This document shows, piece after piece, positions 1-5,545 of a stretch of 5,635 nt of DNA. Below the pieces are notes generated by a model, which did not search any database, had not been told where the DNA came from, and was given only the letters and a program-made list of their open reading frames with translations. Positions within the stretch are counted from its first letter, which is position 1; the number at the start of each line of letters is the position of its first letter. Source of the DNA: Candidatus Aminicenantes bacterium UBA4085 (GTDB taxonomy: Bacteria > Acidobacteriota > Aminicenantia > Aminicenantales > UBA4085); NCBI GenBank assembly GCA_002383325.1, contig DFYJ01000009.1, positions 2,382-8,016 on the forward strand, written 5' to 3'. The position numbers and the translations under genes are program-made.

Positions 1-789
1 GATCGTGACGAAGCTGCCGTAATGGCGGGTCGCTACATGGCGAGTCGCGCGCAGGGCGAAATCGGCCAAGCCCAGGAAGGCGTCACGGCGAAGCTCCAGC
101 GGCACGGTCCCGGCGTGCCCCGCCTCTCCCTGGAAGGAGCACAAAAAGTAGCGCTTGCCGGAGATGACGTCGACCAAGCCGACCGGAACGCCTTCGTCGT
201 CGAGGACAGGGCCCTGCTCCACGTGAAGCTCGAGGAAGGCGGTGATGGGGAAGGCTTCCGCGGCCGCGCCCAGGACGCCATCGAGAGTCAGACCCGCGCC
301 GGCCAGGACGTCCGCCAAAGGCGCGCCATGCGCCGTCATCGCCCCCGCGAGCAGGTCGCGGTTGAGGGTGCCGGTGAAAGCCCGGCTGCCGAGGAAGTCG
401 CCGGCCAGGCTTCCTTCCTCGTCGGTGAAGGATGCGACCGCCAAGAGCTTGGCCGGGGTCAGCCCCGCTTCACGGATGCTTTGAACGGCCTCCAGGGCAG
501 CCAGCACCCCCGCCGCGCCGTCGAAGGCTCCGCCGTTTTGGACCGTGTCGATATGAGATCCGGCCATGACGGCCGGGGCTCCCTCGCCCAGGAAGCCGAA
601 CTGGTTGCCCGCACCATCGCAACGGTAGTCGAGACCTGCCGCCTCGATGCGATGCTTCAGCCAGGCCCGAGCTTCCAGATCGGCTGGACTGAGCGAAGGG
701 CGGGAGATGCCCCCCCTCGGATCACGCCCGATCCGGCCCAGCGCCTCGATGTTCGCCTTCAGCCGCGGCAGATTGATCGAGATGCTCAA
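1..789 (-). CDS. M20-family Zn-dependent amidohydrolase (N-carbamoyl-L-amino-acid hydrolase / allantoate amidohydrolase type), 3' end outside window
   Basis: Reading the minus strand from a TTG at 789-787 gives 263 uninterrupted codons to the window edge; relatives are about 400 residues, so the C-terminal third is missing. The N-terminus (SINLPRLKANIEALGRIG) matches the usual family opening. Family motifs follow in order: GSHIDTV at 77-83 and GGAFDGAAGV at 86-95 (metal ligands H79 and bridging D90), FTDEEGS at 121-127 (catalytic E124, ligand E125), ELHVEQGPVL at 187-196 (ligand H189), and GEAGHAGTVPLELRRDAF at 221-238, the start of the lid/dimerisation domain with H225. Such enzymes are cytosolic, use two divalent metals and cleave carbamoyl or ureido amide bonds. 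The exact substrate (N-carbamoyl amino acid, allantoate, ureidopropionate) cannot be told from this part. TTG is chosen because no ATG or GTG occurs in frame before the metal-binding core; a weak AGG (800-798) sits 8 nt upstream. It begins 2 nt after the pdxJ stop, so the two are probably co-transcribed and translationally coupled. Confidence 0.9.
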   Translation of the reverse strand, partial: MSISINLPRLKANIEALGRIGRDPRGGISRPSLSPADLEARAWLKHRIEAAGLDYRCDGAGNQFGFLGEGAPAVMAGSHIDTVQNGGAFDGAAGVLAALEAVQSIREAGLTPAKLLAVASFTDEEGSLAGDFLGSRAFTGTLNRDLLAGAMTAHGAPLADVLAGAGLTLDGVLGAAAEAFPITAFLELHVEQGPVLDDEGVPVGLVDVISGKRYFLCSFQGEAGHAGTVPLELRRDAFLGLADFALRATRHVATRHYGSFVTI

Positions 790-791
790 GG

Positions 792-1514
792 CTAAAACCT
801 GAACCCCTTGAGGAGGGCGTTCATCTCCCGAACCGCTTGATCGATTCCGACGATGGCGGCCCTGGCCACGATGGCGAAGCCGATGCTCAGCTCGCTGATC
901 TGGGGTATGGCCAAGATAGGACCTGTATTGCGGTAGTCGATGTCGTGGCCGGCTGTCACTTCCAGCCCGTGCTTGGCGCCCCAGGCGGCGGCCTTGCGCA
1001 CGTCGGCCAGCGCCTTGTCCCGGGCCGCCGGCTTGCCGGCTTTGGCGTAGAGGCCGGTGTGGAGCTCGATCTTGGGGATGCCCAGGCCGGCTACGGCCGT
1101 GATCTGGCGCGGCTCGGGGTCGACGAAGACGCAGACCCGGATGCCGGCTTTGGCCAGCGCCGCGGCGTGCGGGCCCAGCGTCCTGCGGTTGGCCGCGACA
1201 TCCAAGCCGCCCGTTGTGGTCAATTCCTCGGGCCGCTCCGGCACCAGGCAGACGACATCCGGCCGGATGGCCAGAGCCACGCCCTTCATCTCTTCCGTGG
1301 CCGCCATCTCGACGGTCAGCTTGGTCTTGATCACAGCCCGCAGAAGCTTCAGGTCGCGTTCGTTGATGTGCCGGCGGTCGGCCCGGATGTGGGCCGTGAT
1401 CCCGTCGGCCCCGGCCTGCTCGGCCAGCAGACCGGCCAGCACCGGCTCCGGCTCGTTCGAGCGCCGGGCCTGGCGGAGGGTGGCGAAATGATCGACATTG
1501 ACGGATAGGCGCAT
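792..1514 (-). CDS. pdxJ: Pyridoxine 5'-phosphate synthase PdxJ
   Basis: The 240-residue protein is full length for PdxJ (E. coli about 243). The enzyme condenses 1-deoxy-D-xylulose 5-phosphate with 3-amino-2-oxopropyl phosphate to give pyridoxine 5'-phosphate, the last ring-forming step of the DXP-dependent vitamin B6 pathway; it is a cytosolic TIM barrel. Visible motifs: NVDHFATLRQAR at 6-17, AGADGITAHIRADRRHI at 34-50 with proton acceptor H42, VEMA with E69, CLVPE, FVDP, IELHTG, and AGHD with H190 as proton donor. H42, E69 and H190 align with E. coli H45, E72 and H193 at a constant offset of 3. Two positions are unusual: the family NAGH is TAGH (T187), and ELNIGHAI is ELSIGFAI, placing F213 where a substrate-phosphate-binding His is expected. 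The ATG is supported by an AGGAG 6 nt upstream. The gene is separated from glmM by an inverted-repeat element and leads into the downstream amidohydrolase. Confidence 0.96.
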   Translation of the reverse strand: MRLSVNVDHFATLRQARRSNEPEPVLAGLLAEQAGADGITAHIRADRRHINERDLKLLRAVIKTKLTVEMAATEEMKGVALAIRPDVVCLVPERPEELTTTGGLDVAANRRTLGPHAAALAKAGIRVCVFVDPEPRQITAVAGLGIPKIELHTGLYAKAGKPAARDKALADVRKAAAWGAKHGLEVTAGHDIDYRNTGPILAIPQISELSIGFAIVARAAIVGIDQAVREMNALLKGFRF

Positions 1515-1520
1515 GGTTGA

Positions 1521-1525
1521 CTCCT
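1521..1525 (-). promoter_or_regulatory. Ribosome-binding site of pdxJ
   Basis: The minus strand reads AGGAG with 6 nt before the pdxJ ATG (1514-1512). It is the best Shine-Dalgarno match in the window and fixes the pdxJ start. This fits pdxJ heading its own translational unit, unlike the overlapping genes upstream. Confidence 0.8.
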
Positions 1526-1556
1526 CATCCTATGATAGCAGACTGGCTCGTCCCGT

Positions 1557-1589
1557 AAATAGGGGTACAGTATACGTAATTCCCTATTT
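1557..1589 (+). repeat. Left inverted repeat (33 bp) of the element
   Basis: It starts AAATAGGGGTACAGTATACG and ends CCCTATTT. It pairs with 1829-1861 in inverted orientation with a single mismatch (T at 1580 against A at 1838, expressed on the other strand). It also has its own dyad symmetry: AAATAGGG at 1557-1564 is the reverse complement of CCCTATTT at 1582-1589, with a central GTATAC palindrome. As single-stranded DNA or RNA it could fold into an 8-bp stem with a 17-nt loop. Confidence 0.9.
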
Positions 1590-1828
1590 CCGCAAAGAGA
1601 GGCCTTGCCTGGCGCGCAGTCAAGCAACTTAGGGATCTCGGGGGGAAGAGCACGTTCGCCGCCAAGACCGGCCGGATGGACATGAGATCATTGGCTCGGG
1701 TATTGAACGGGGCCGTGGATCTGTAAAGGAGGGTTTCTATCGGACCTCTTCCAACGGCGCTTTCCGACGGGATAACAATACCGAACCCTTATTTTGAGTG
1801 ATGTCCGTCGCCACGGGGAGAAATCGAA
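1590..1828. other. Element interior, no complete gene; start-less reading frame at 1580-1726 (+)
   Basis: Between the repeats I see no complete gene, no RNA gene and no strong promoter. One plus-strand frame is open for 48 codons, from just after a TAA at 1577-1579 to a TAA at 1724-1726. It has no ATG or GTG near its beginning. The peptide (with RGLAWRAVKQLRDLGGKSTF from 1598) has a mixed, helix-like composition instead of the Ala/Arg/Pro bias of antisense shadows here. It could be the truncated 3' end of a captured or decayed gene; I do not recognise the family. A later AAAGGAGGG at 1726-1734 looks like a ribosome-binding site but has no start codon close behind it. Confidence 0.3.
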
Positions 1829-1863
1829 AAATAGGGATTTACGTATACTGTACCCCTATTTTT
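1827..1863 (-). terminator. Possible terminator hairpin at the end of glmM formed by the right repeat
   Basis: On the minus strand AAAAATAGGG (1863-1854) can pair with CCCTATTTTT (1836-1827), giving a 10-bp stem around a 17-nt loop. The 3' arm ends in five T residues directly after the glmM stop. The shape and place suit an intrinsic terminator of the folP-cdaA-cdaR-glmM operon, but the stem is mostly A-U with only three G-C pairs and the loop is long, so termination would be weak or partial. Termination activity is inference. Confidence 0.4.
1829..1861 (-). repeat. Right inverted repeat (33 bp) of the element, overlapping the glmM stop codon
   Basis: Read on the minus strand it starts AAATAGGGGTACAGTATACG and ends CCCTATTT, matching the left copy at 32/33 positions. 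The glmM stop codon TAG (1858-1856) and the preceding AAA lysine codon (1861-1859) are made of the first six bases of this repeat. The internal dyad is longer than in the left copy because flanking A and T residues extend the stem to about 10 bp. Confidence 0.9.
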
Positions 1864-3211
1864 TGGCGCCGATGGCGCGCTGGATGGCGGCGGCAATGCG
1901 GCCGGCCAGGATCTCCACCTCGGCCTGGTCTTCGCCCTCGAGCATGACCCGGGCCAGCGGCTCCGTTCCGCTGTAGCGCACGTCCAGCCGGCCCCGACCG
2001 GCTACGGCCTTCTCGACCTCGGCCACGGCGGCCGCGACGTCCGGCAGGCCGGTCAGGTCGGGTTTGCTCGAAACCCGCACATTGAGCAGGACCTGAGGGA
2101 ACTCGACCAGCCCGGCCACCAGCCCGTCCAGACCGACGCCGGCCACGGCCATGGCCTCCAGCACCCGCAGGCTGGTCAGGATGCCGTCGCCGGTCGGGCA
2201 GTCGTCCAGGAGGATCGTGTGGCCCGATCGCTCGCCGCCCAGATTGGCCCCCAGCTCGAGCATCTTTTCCAGGACGTACTTATCGCCGACCCGGGTCCGG
2301 ACCAGCCGCAGTCCCAGCCTCTCCAAGGCCTTCTCCAGGCCCAGATTGCTCATGCTGGTGGTCACCACCGCCGCGGCCTTGAGCGTTCCCCGGCCGGCCA
2401 TGAAGCGGGCCAGGCCGAACAGGGTATGGTCGCCGTTGAGCAGCCGCCCGGCCGCGTCCGACCACATGGCCCGGTCGGCGTCGCCGTCATAGGCTATGCC
2501 CAGGTCGGCCTTTTCCCGAACTACCGCCTGGGCCAAGCTCTGGGGGTGGAGGGCCCCGCAGCCGGCGTTGATGTTGCGCCCGTCAGGCTCGGCATGGATG
2601 GCCTCAACCCGGCAGCCGGCCGCCCGGAAGACCTCCGGGGCGATGCGCGAAGCAGCCCCGTTGGCGCAGTCCAGGACGACCTTGTAAGGCTCGAGCCGGC
2701 GCAGGCCCGCCGGCCGCCCGGCCAGAAATCGCTCGTACTGCTCGACGAGGCGCCGCTCGGCCTTCCGTCCGGCCCCGCCCTCCTCCCTGGCCGCCTCCGC
2801 TTCCCCGCGCCGCAGAAGCGGCGCCTCCAGCTCCTCCTCCCATTCGTCGGGGATCTTGAAGCCGCGGTGGGAGAAGATCTTGATGCCGTTGTCGCGGTAG
2901 GGATTGTGCGAGGCCGAGATGACCGCACCGGCCGAGAAGGCGTTGCTCATGGTCAGATAGGCCACCCCCGAGGTCGGGATCACTCCGGCGCTGTGCCCCG
3001 TGCCGCCCTCGTCGGCGATGCCGCGCAGGAAGGCCGCCTCGATCCACTCGCCCGACTCCCGGGTGTCCCGCCCGACCAGGATCTCGGCCGGCAGGCCCTC
3101 CCGCCGCAGCAGCCCGACAAGGGAGCGGCCCAGCTTGGTGATCGAGGCGCGATCCAGCGGGTATTCGCCGGCCACCGCGCGGATGCCGTCGGTTCCGAAG
3201 AGAGTCTTCAT
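1856..3211 (-). CDS. glmM: Phosphoglucosamine mutase GlmM
   Basis: The 451-residue protein is full length for the alpha-D-phosphohexomutase family. It interconverts glucosamine-6-phosphate and glucosamine-1-phosphate, the step before GlmU on the way to UDP-GlcNAc for peptidoglycan and lipopolysaccharide. Domains and motifs in order: GTDGIRAVAGEYPLD at 6-20; ISASHNPYRDNGIKIF at 98-113, with S101 the expected phosphoserine; DGDADR at 242-247, whose three Asp residues bind Mg2+; GGERSGH at 325-331, the sugar-recognition loop (the family usually has GGEQSGH); and RYSGTEP at 412-418, the phosphate-binding loop of domain 4. The sugar loop and the cdaA-cdaR context favour GlmM over a phosphomannomutase. 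GlmM is known in Firmicutes to bind and inhibit CdaA, so linkage here is functionally meaningful. The gene starts 15 nt after cdaR with only a distant GAGGG (3228-3224). Its last Lys codon and TAG stop lie inside the adjacent inverted repeat, so the C-terminus may have been reshaped by that insertion. Confidence 0.96.
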   Translation of the reverse strand: MKTLFGTDGIRAVAGEYPLDRASITKLGRSLVGLLRREGLPAEILVGRDTRESGEWIEAAFLRGIADEGGTGHSAGVIPTSGVAYLTMSNAFSAGAVISASHNPYRDNGIKIFSHRGFKIPDEWEEELEAPLLRRGEAEAAREEGGAGRKAERRLVEQYERFLAGRPAGLRRLEPYKVVLDCANGAASRIAPEVFRAAGCRVEAIHAEPDGRNINAGCGALHPQSLAQAVVREKADLGIAYDGDADRAMWSDAAGRLLNGDHTLFGLARFMAGRGTLKAAAVVTTSMSNLGLEKALERLGLRLVRTRVGDKYVLEKMLELGANLGGERSGHTILLDDCPTGDGILTSLRVLEAMAVAGVGLDGLVAGLVEFPQVLLNVRVSSKPDLTGLPDVAAAVAEVEKAVAGRGRLDVRYSGTEPLARVMLEGEDQAEVEILAGRIAAAIQRAIGAKK

Positions 3212-3226
3212 GGGAAGAGCCGGCCC

Positions 3227-3892
3227 TCACTGCTTGACGATAGTCACCCGGACCCGGGCCCTGGCCGGCCCGCTCAGGATGCGCAGGTCGGGACGCGGCA
3301 GGAGGATGTCCGTCTCGACTTCGAAGGGCTCCGACAGGCCGTCCACGATCACCGGCCCCGTCCGCAGGCTGTCGCGCGGCCGGAACTTGCTGGCCGGTCC
3401 CCGGACCTTGACCTTGCTCGGCGCCACCTCGTAGGATTCGATTCGGTATCCGTCCTTGACCTGGCCCTGGATCGCGACCCCCACGGCCATCTCGATCTCG
3501 CTGGCCGGCTCCAGCTTGATATGGGCCTTGGTCGGATAGACGCGCACGGCCTTGACGTTGGGCGGGACGACGATCATGGAGGCGTCCAGGGCGTAGTCCT
3601 CCTGCGCCGCTGCGGCGTTCTTGAGGTCCAGAACGGCGGTCAGGTCGTTGGCCGTGACCTGGCCGAGCAGCCGGTTGGTGGCCTGCACGGTGACGTCGAC
3701 GATCGAGACGGCCTTCTCCACCAGCTCCATGTTCGGCGGGATGTTGCGCGTCTCGAGCGGGACGGACAGGGTCCGCTCGCCGAAGGTCTTCTCCTCGGGG
3801 ATCAGGGTGATCCAAAGGAGCGCGGCCAGGACGAAGGACAGCAGCTTGAGCGACCAGTTGCGGGTGATCAGGTCCTTGAGCATGGGATTCAT
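3227..3892 (-). CDS. cdaR: CdaR-like YbbR-domain protein, membrane-anchored regulator of CdaA
   Basis: The 221-residue protein opens with the classical YbbR N-terminus: a short cytosolic stretch, then NWSLKLLSFVLAALLWITL at 12-30 as a single membrane helix. The rest should lie outside the cytoplasmic membrane and is beta-rich. Two YbbR-type repeats can be traced, roughly 41-127 and 134-218; the second contains the typical V-x-P-S-K-V-x-V-x-GP segment (157-166). B. subtilis CdaR has four such domains and is about twice as long, so this is a short form, common in Gram-negative lineages. CdaR proteins bind CdaA and modulate its c-di-AMP output; that role here is inferred from family and position. 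The ATG overlaps the cdaA stop in an ATGA (3892-3889) with no clear ribosome-binding site, which points to translational coupling. A second ATG, three codons further in, is a possible alternative start. Confidence 0.9.
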   Translation of the reverse strand: MNPMLKDLITRNWSLKLLSFVLAALLWITLIPEEKTFGERTLSVPLETRNIPPNMELVEKAVSIVDVTVQATNRLLGQVTANDLTAVLDLKNAAAAQEDYALDASMIVVPPNVKAVRVYPTKAHIKLEPASEIEMAVGVAIQGQVKDGYRIESYEVAPSKVKVRGPASKFRPRDSLRTGPVIVDGLSEPFEVETDILLPRPDLRILSGPARARVRVTIVKQ

Positions 3893-4659
3893 CTCTGGAG
3901 GTATTCGAGCAGCTTGTCCTTGAGGACATCGGCGTCGGGCATGGACTGCAGGACGCCGCGCAGGGCCAGGGAGATGCTGCCGGACTCCTCGGACACCACG
4001 ACCACCGCCGCATCCGTCTCCTGGGACAGGCCGATGGCCGCCAAATGCCGGGTCCTCGTTTGGGCGTCCGCGCCCAGGTTGTGGACGGCCGGCAGGGGCA
4101 GCAGGCAGCCGGCCGCGACCACCGTTCCCCCCCGCAGCAAAACCGCCCCGTCGTGCAGCGGCGAGTGGGGGAAGAACAGACTGACCAGGAGGTCTTTGGA
4201 CAGGACGGCCTCGATCTTGACCCCGCGGTCGGCGTAGTTGGCTAGGGAAATCTCGTTCTCGACTGCGATGAGGGCCCCGATCTTGCGCTGGGCCATGTAA
4301 TCCACGGCCATGCGGAGATCCTCGGCCTTGTCCTGGAGCGAGCGGATGGTCAGCGGCTTGCGGAAGGAGCGCGATCCCAGCCCGGTCAGGAAGCGGCGGA
4401 TCTCACCCTGGAACAGGACGATGATGGCGATGATCAAGTAGCTGGCCAGGTTCTGCAGGACCCAGTTGGAGACGTTGAGCCGGGCCCAGCGGGTCACCAG
4501 CAGAAGCAGGCCGACAAAGCCGATGCCCAGGGCCATGGGGTAGGCCCGGGTGCTCTTGATCAGCAGGATGAAGACGTAGATGAGGAAGGCGACGACCAGG
4601 ATGTCCAGGAAGTCGACCAGGTTGAAGCGGTGCAGGGCGTTGAAAACATCATTGAGCAT
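3889..4659 (-). CDS. cdaA: Diadenylate cyclase CdaA (DacA), membrane c-di-AMP synthase
   Basis: Starting at ATG 4659-4657 gives 256 residues, a normal CdaA length. Three membrane helices are visible (about 17-36, 41-58, 67-84), then a coiled linker and the DAC catalytic domain from about 100. The domain makes c-di-AMP from two ATP. LHDGAVLLRGG at 168-178 holds the DGA motif (D170-A172); TRHLAAIGLSQETDAAVVVV at 203-222 is the RHR region, followed by SEESGSISLA. The normally conserved RHR is R204-H205-L206, and I count two extra residues between the LPL segment and this motif compared with the family pattern I remember. Longer reading in the same frame up to 5031 is Arg/Pro/Ser/Trp-rich and antisense-like across folP, so it is rejected. 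A GGGAG at 4671-4667 lies 7 nt before the chosen ATG, and the start overlaps the folP end by 11 nt. Confidence 0.94.
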   Translation of the reverse strand: MLNDVFNALHRFNLVDFLDILVVAFLIYVFILLIKSTRAYPMALGIGFVGLLLLVTRWARLNVSNWVLQNLASYLIIAIIVLFQGEIRRFLTGLGSRSFRKPLTIRSLQDKAEDLRMAVDYMAQRKIGALIAVENEISLANYADRGVKIEAVLSKDLLVSLFFPHSPLHDGAVLLRGGTVVAAGCLLPLPAVHNLGADAQTRTRHLAAIGLSQETDAAVVVVSEESGSISLALRGVLQSMPDADVLKDKLLEYLQR

Positions 4660-5542
4660 AGCGCGGCTCCCGGCGCTCGCCGGGCGGGGCGGGGGCCTCG
4701 CCGGTGAGGATGGCGTCGGCGACCAAGGCCGCCCGCTTGACGGCCCGGACGTCGTGGACCCGGAGGATGTGGGCGCCGACGGCCAGGGCCAGGACCGAGG
4801 CCGCGATCGTCCCCTCCAGGCGGTCCTGGGGCAGGGTGTTGAGGATCTTGCCGATGAACGACTTGCGCGAGACGCCGACCAGAACGGGCCGGCCCAGCCC
4901 GGCCAGGCCGTCCAGGCCGCGCAGGAGAGCCAGGTTGTCCTCCAGGCGCTTGCCGAACCCGATTCCGGGATCCAGGACGACCGACTCCGGGGCCACGCCG
5001 TAGGCCTGGGCCACGTCCAGCCGCTGGCCAAGAAACTCCCGCACCTCGGCCAGCACGTCCTGGTAGTGGGGATTCGCCTGCATGGTTCGCGGTGTGCCCT
5101 TCATGTGCATCAGGATCAGGCCCGCGCCGGCCGCGGCCACGCCCTGCAGGAGCCCGGTCTCCAGGTGGACGGCGTCGATGTTGTTGATGATGTCGGCGCC
5201 CTCATCCAGGACGGCCCGGGCCACCTCGGACTTGGACGTGTCGACCGAGACGAGGGCCGGGGTCGCGGCGCGCAGGCCCCGCACCACCGGAAGGACCCGC
5301 CGCAGCTCCTCCTCGGCTGGAACGGGATCGGCTCCCGGCCGGGTGCTCTCGCCTCCGATGTCCAGGATGTCGGCGCCTTCCTCCAGCAGCTCCAGGCCGC
5401 GGGCCACGGCCTGCCCGGGATCCAGGTGCAGACCGCCGTCCGAAAAGGAGTCGGGCGTGACATTGACGATGCCCATGATCCAGGTCCGGGCCGCCAGCGC
5501 GTGATCCACGCCTTTAATCCGGAGCAGGGCTTCTCGTCTCAC
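4649..5542 (-). CDS. folP: Dihydropteroate synthase FolP
   Basis: The 297-residue protein joins 6-hydroxymethyl-7,8-dihydropterin pyrophosphate to p-aminobenzoate to make dihydropteroate in folate synthesis; it is the sulfonamide target and a cytosolic TIM barrel. All key motifs are present: IMGIVNVTPDSFSDGG at 22-37 (N27 binds Mg2+), DIGGESTRPGA at 61-71 (T67), VSVDTSK at 98-104 (D101), INNI at 119-122 (N120), MHMKGTP at 145-151, LDPGIGFGK at 190-198 (D191), SRKSFIG at 225-231 (K227) and LRVHD at 260-264 (R261, H263). These match E. coli N22, T62, D96, N115, D185, K221 and R255. The Asp usual after N115 is Asn here, a mild change. The start is GTG (5542-5540), 3 nt after the upstream stop, with no strong Shine-Dalgarno, so coupling to the upstream gene is likely. 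The last 15 residues or so are a polar tail that overlaps the cdaA start. Confidence 0.96.
   Translation of the reverse strand: MRREALLRIKGVDHALAARTWIMGIVNVTPDSFSDGGLHLDPGQAVARGLELLEEGADILDIGGESTRPGADPVPAEEELRRVLPVVRGLRAATPALVSVDTSKSEVARAVLDEGADIINNIDAVHLETGLLQGVAAAGAGLILMHMKGTPRTMQANPHYQDVLAEVREFLGQRLDVAQAYGVAPESVVLDPGIGFGKRLEDNLALLRGLDGLAGLGRPVLVGVSRKSFIGKILNTLPQDRLEGTIAASVLALAVGAHILRVHDVRAVKRAALVADAILTGEAPAPPGERREPRYAQ
4667..4671 (-). promoter_or_regulatory. Ribosome-binding site deciding the cdaA start
   Basis: The minus strand reads GGGAG with a 7-nt spacer before ATG 4659-4657. It sits inside the 3' end of folP. It supports the 256-residue CdaA form, whose N-terminus (MLNDVFNALHRFNLVDFLDI) leads straight into the first membrane helix as in known CdaA proteins. 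Confidence 0.6.
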
Positions 5543-5545
5543 CTC

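Larger units (their letters stand above)
1557..1861. mobile_element. 305-bp non-autonomous inverted-repeat element (MITE/REP-like) between glmM and pdxJ
   Basis: The segment is bounded by two 33-bp inverted repeats, 1557-1589 and 1829-1861, identical at 32 of 33 positions when one is reverse-complemented. The repeats are A/T-rich at their tips and clearly different in composition from the GC-rich genes around them. The 239-bp interior (1590-1828) has no complete gene and no transposase, so mobility would depend on an enzyme encoded elsewhere. Palindromic ends of this kind recall sequences moved by REP-associated Y1 tyrosine transposases (TnpA-REP/RAYT) or short MITEs; the assignment to either class is inference. 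I see no target-site duplication, which would fit a Y1-type mechanism but does not prove it. The element splits what might otherwise be a longer run of minus-strand genes and reaches into the 3' end of glmM. Confidence 0.72.

Noticed and set aside
22..795. 257-codon plus-strand open frame
   Set aside because: It is antisense to the M20 hydrolase, whose metal-binding motifs are intact in the minus frame; the plus frame shows no motif.
837..1508. 223-codon plus-strand open frame opposite pdxJ
   Set aside because: Shadow of pdxJ, with no independent signs of coding.
1349..1627. Small minus-strand frame spanning the left repeat and the pdxJ start
   Set aside because: It overlaps pdxJ in another phase and its readable part is only translation of the repeat.
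1545..1875. Target-site duplication flanking the element
   Set aside because: Bases outside the two repeats (CCCGT on the left, TTTGGCG on the right) do not match as a direct repeat, so none is claimed.
1794..1976. Small plus-strand frame spanning the right repeat and the glmM 3' end
   Set aside because: It is antisense to glmM and consists largely of translated repeat; no ribosome-binding site or family is visible.
2604..4013. 469-codon open frame on the minus strand overlapping cdaR and glmM in another phase
   Set aside because: Arg/Gly/Pro-rich shadow; the cdaR and glmM frames carry the conserved motifs.
2219..4237. 672-codon open frame on the plus strand across glmM, cdaR and part of cdaA
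   Set aside because: It lies antisense to three well-conserved genes, has no recognisable motif and is rich in Gly/Arg/Asp/Gln/Pro as expected from the complement of GC-rich codons. It is a shadow.
4660..5031. N-terminal extension of CdaA by 124 codons
   Set aside because: The extension runs inside folP in a different phase, is Arg/Pro/Ser/Trp-rich and unlike any CdaA N-terminus. The ATG at 4659 has a GGGAG upstream and gives the usual length.
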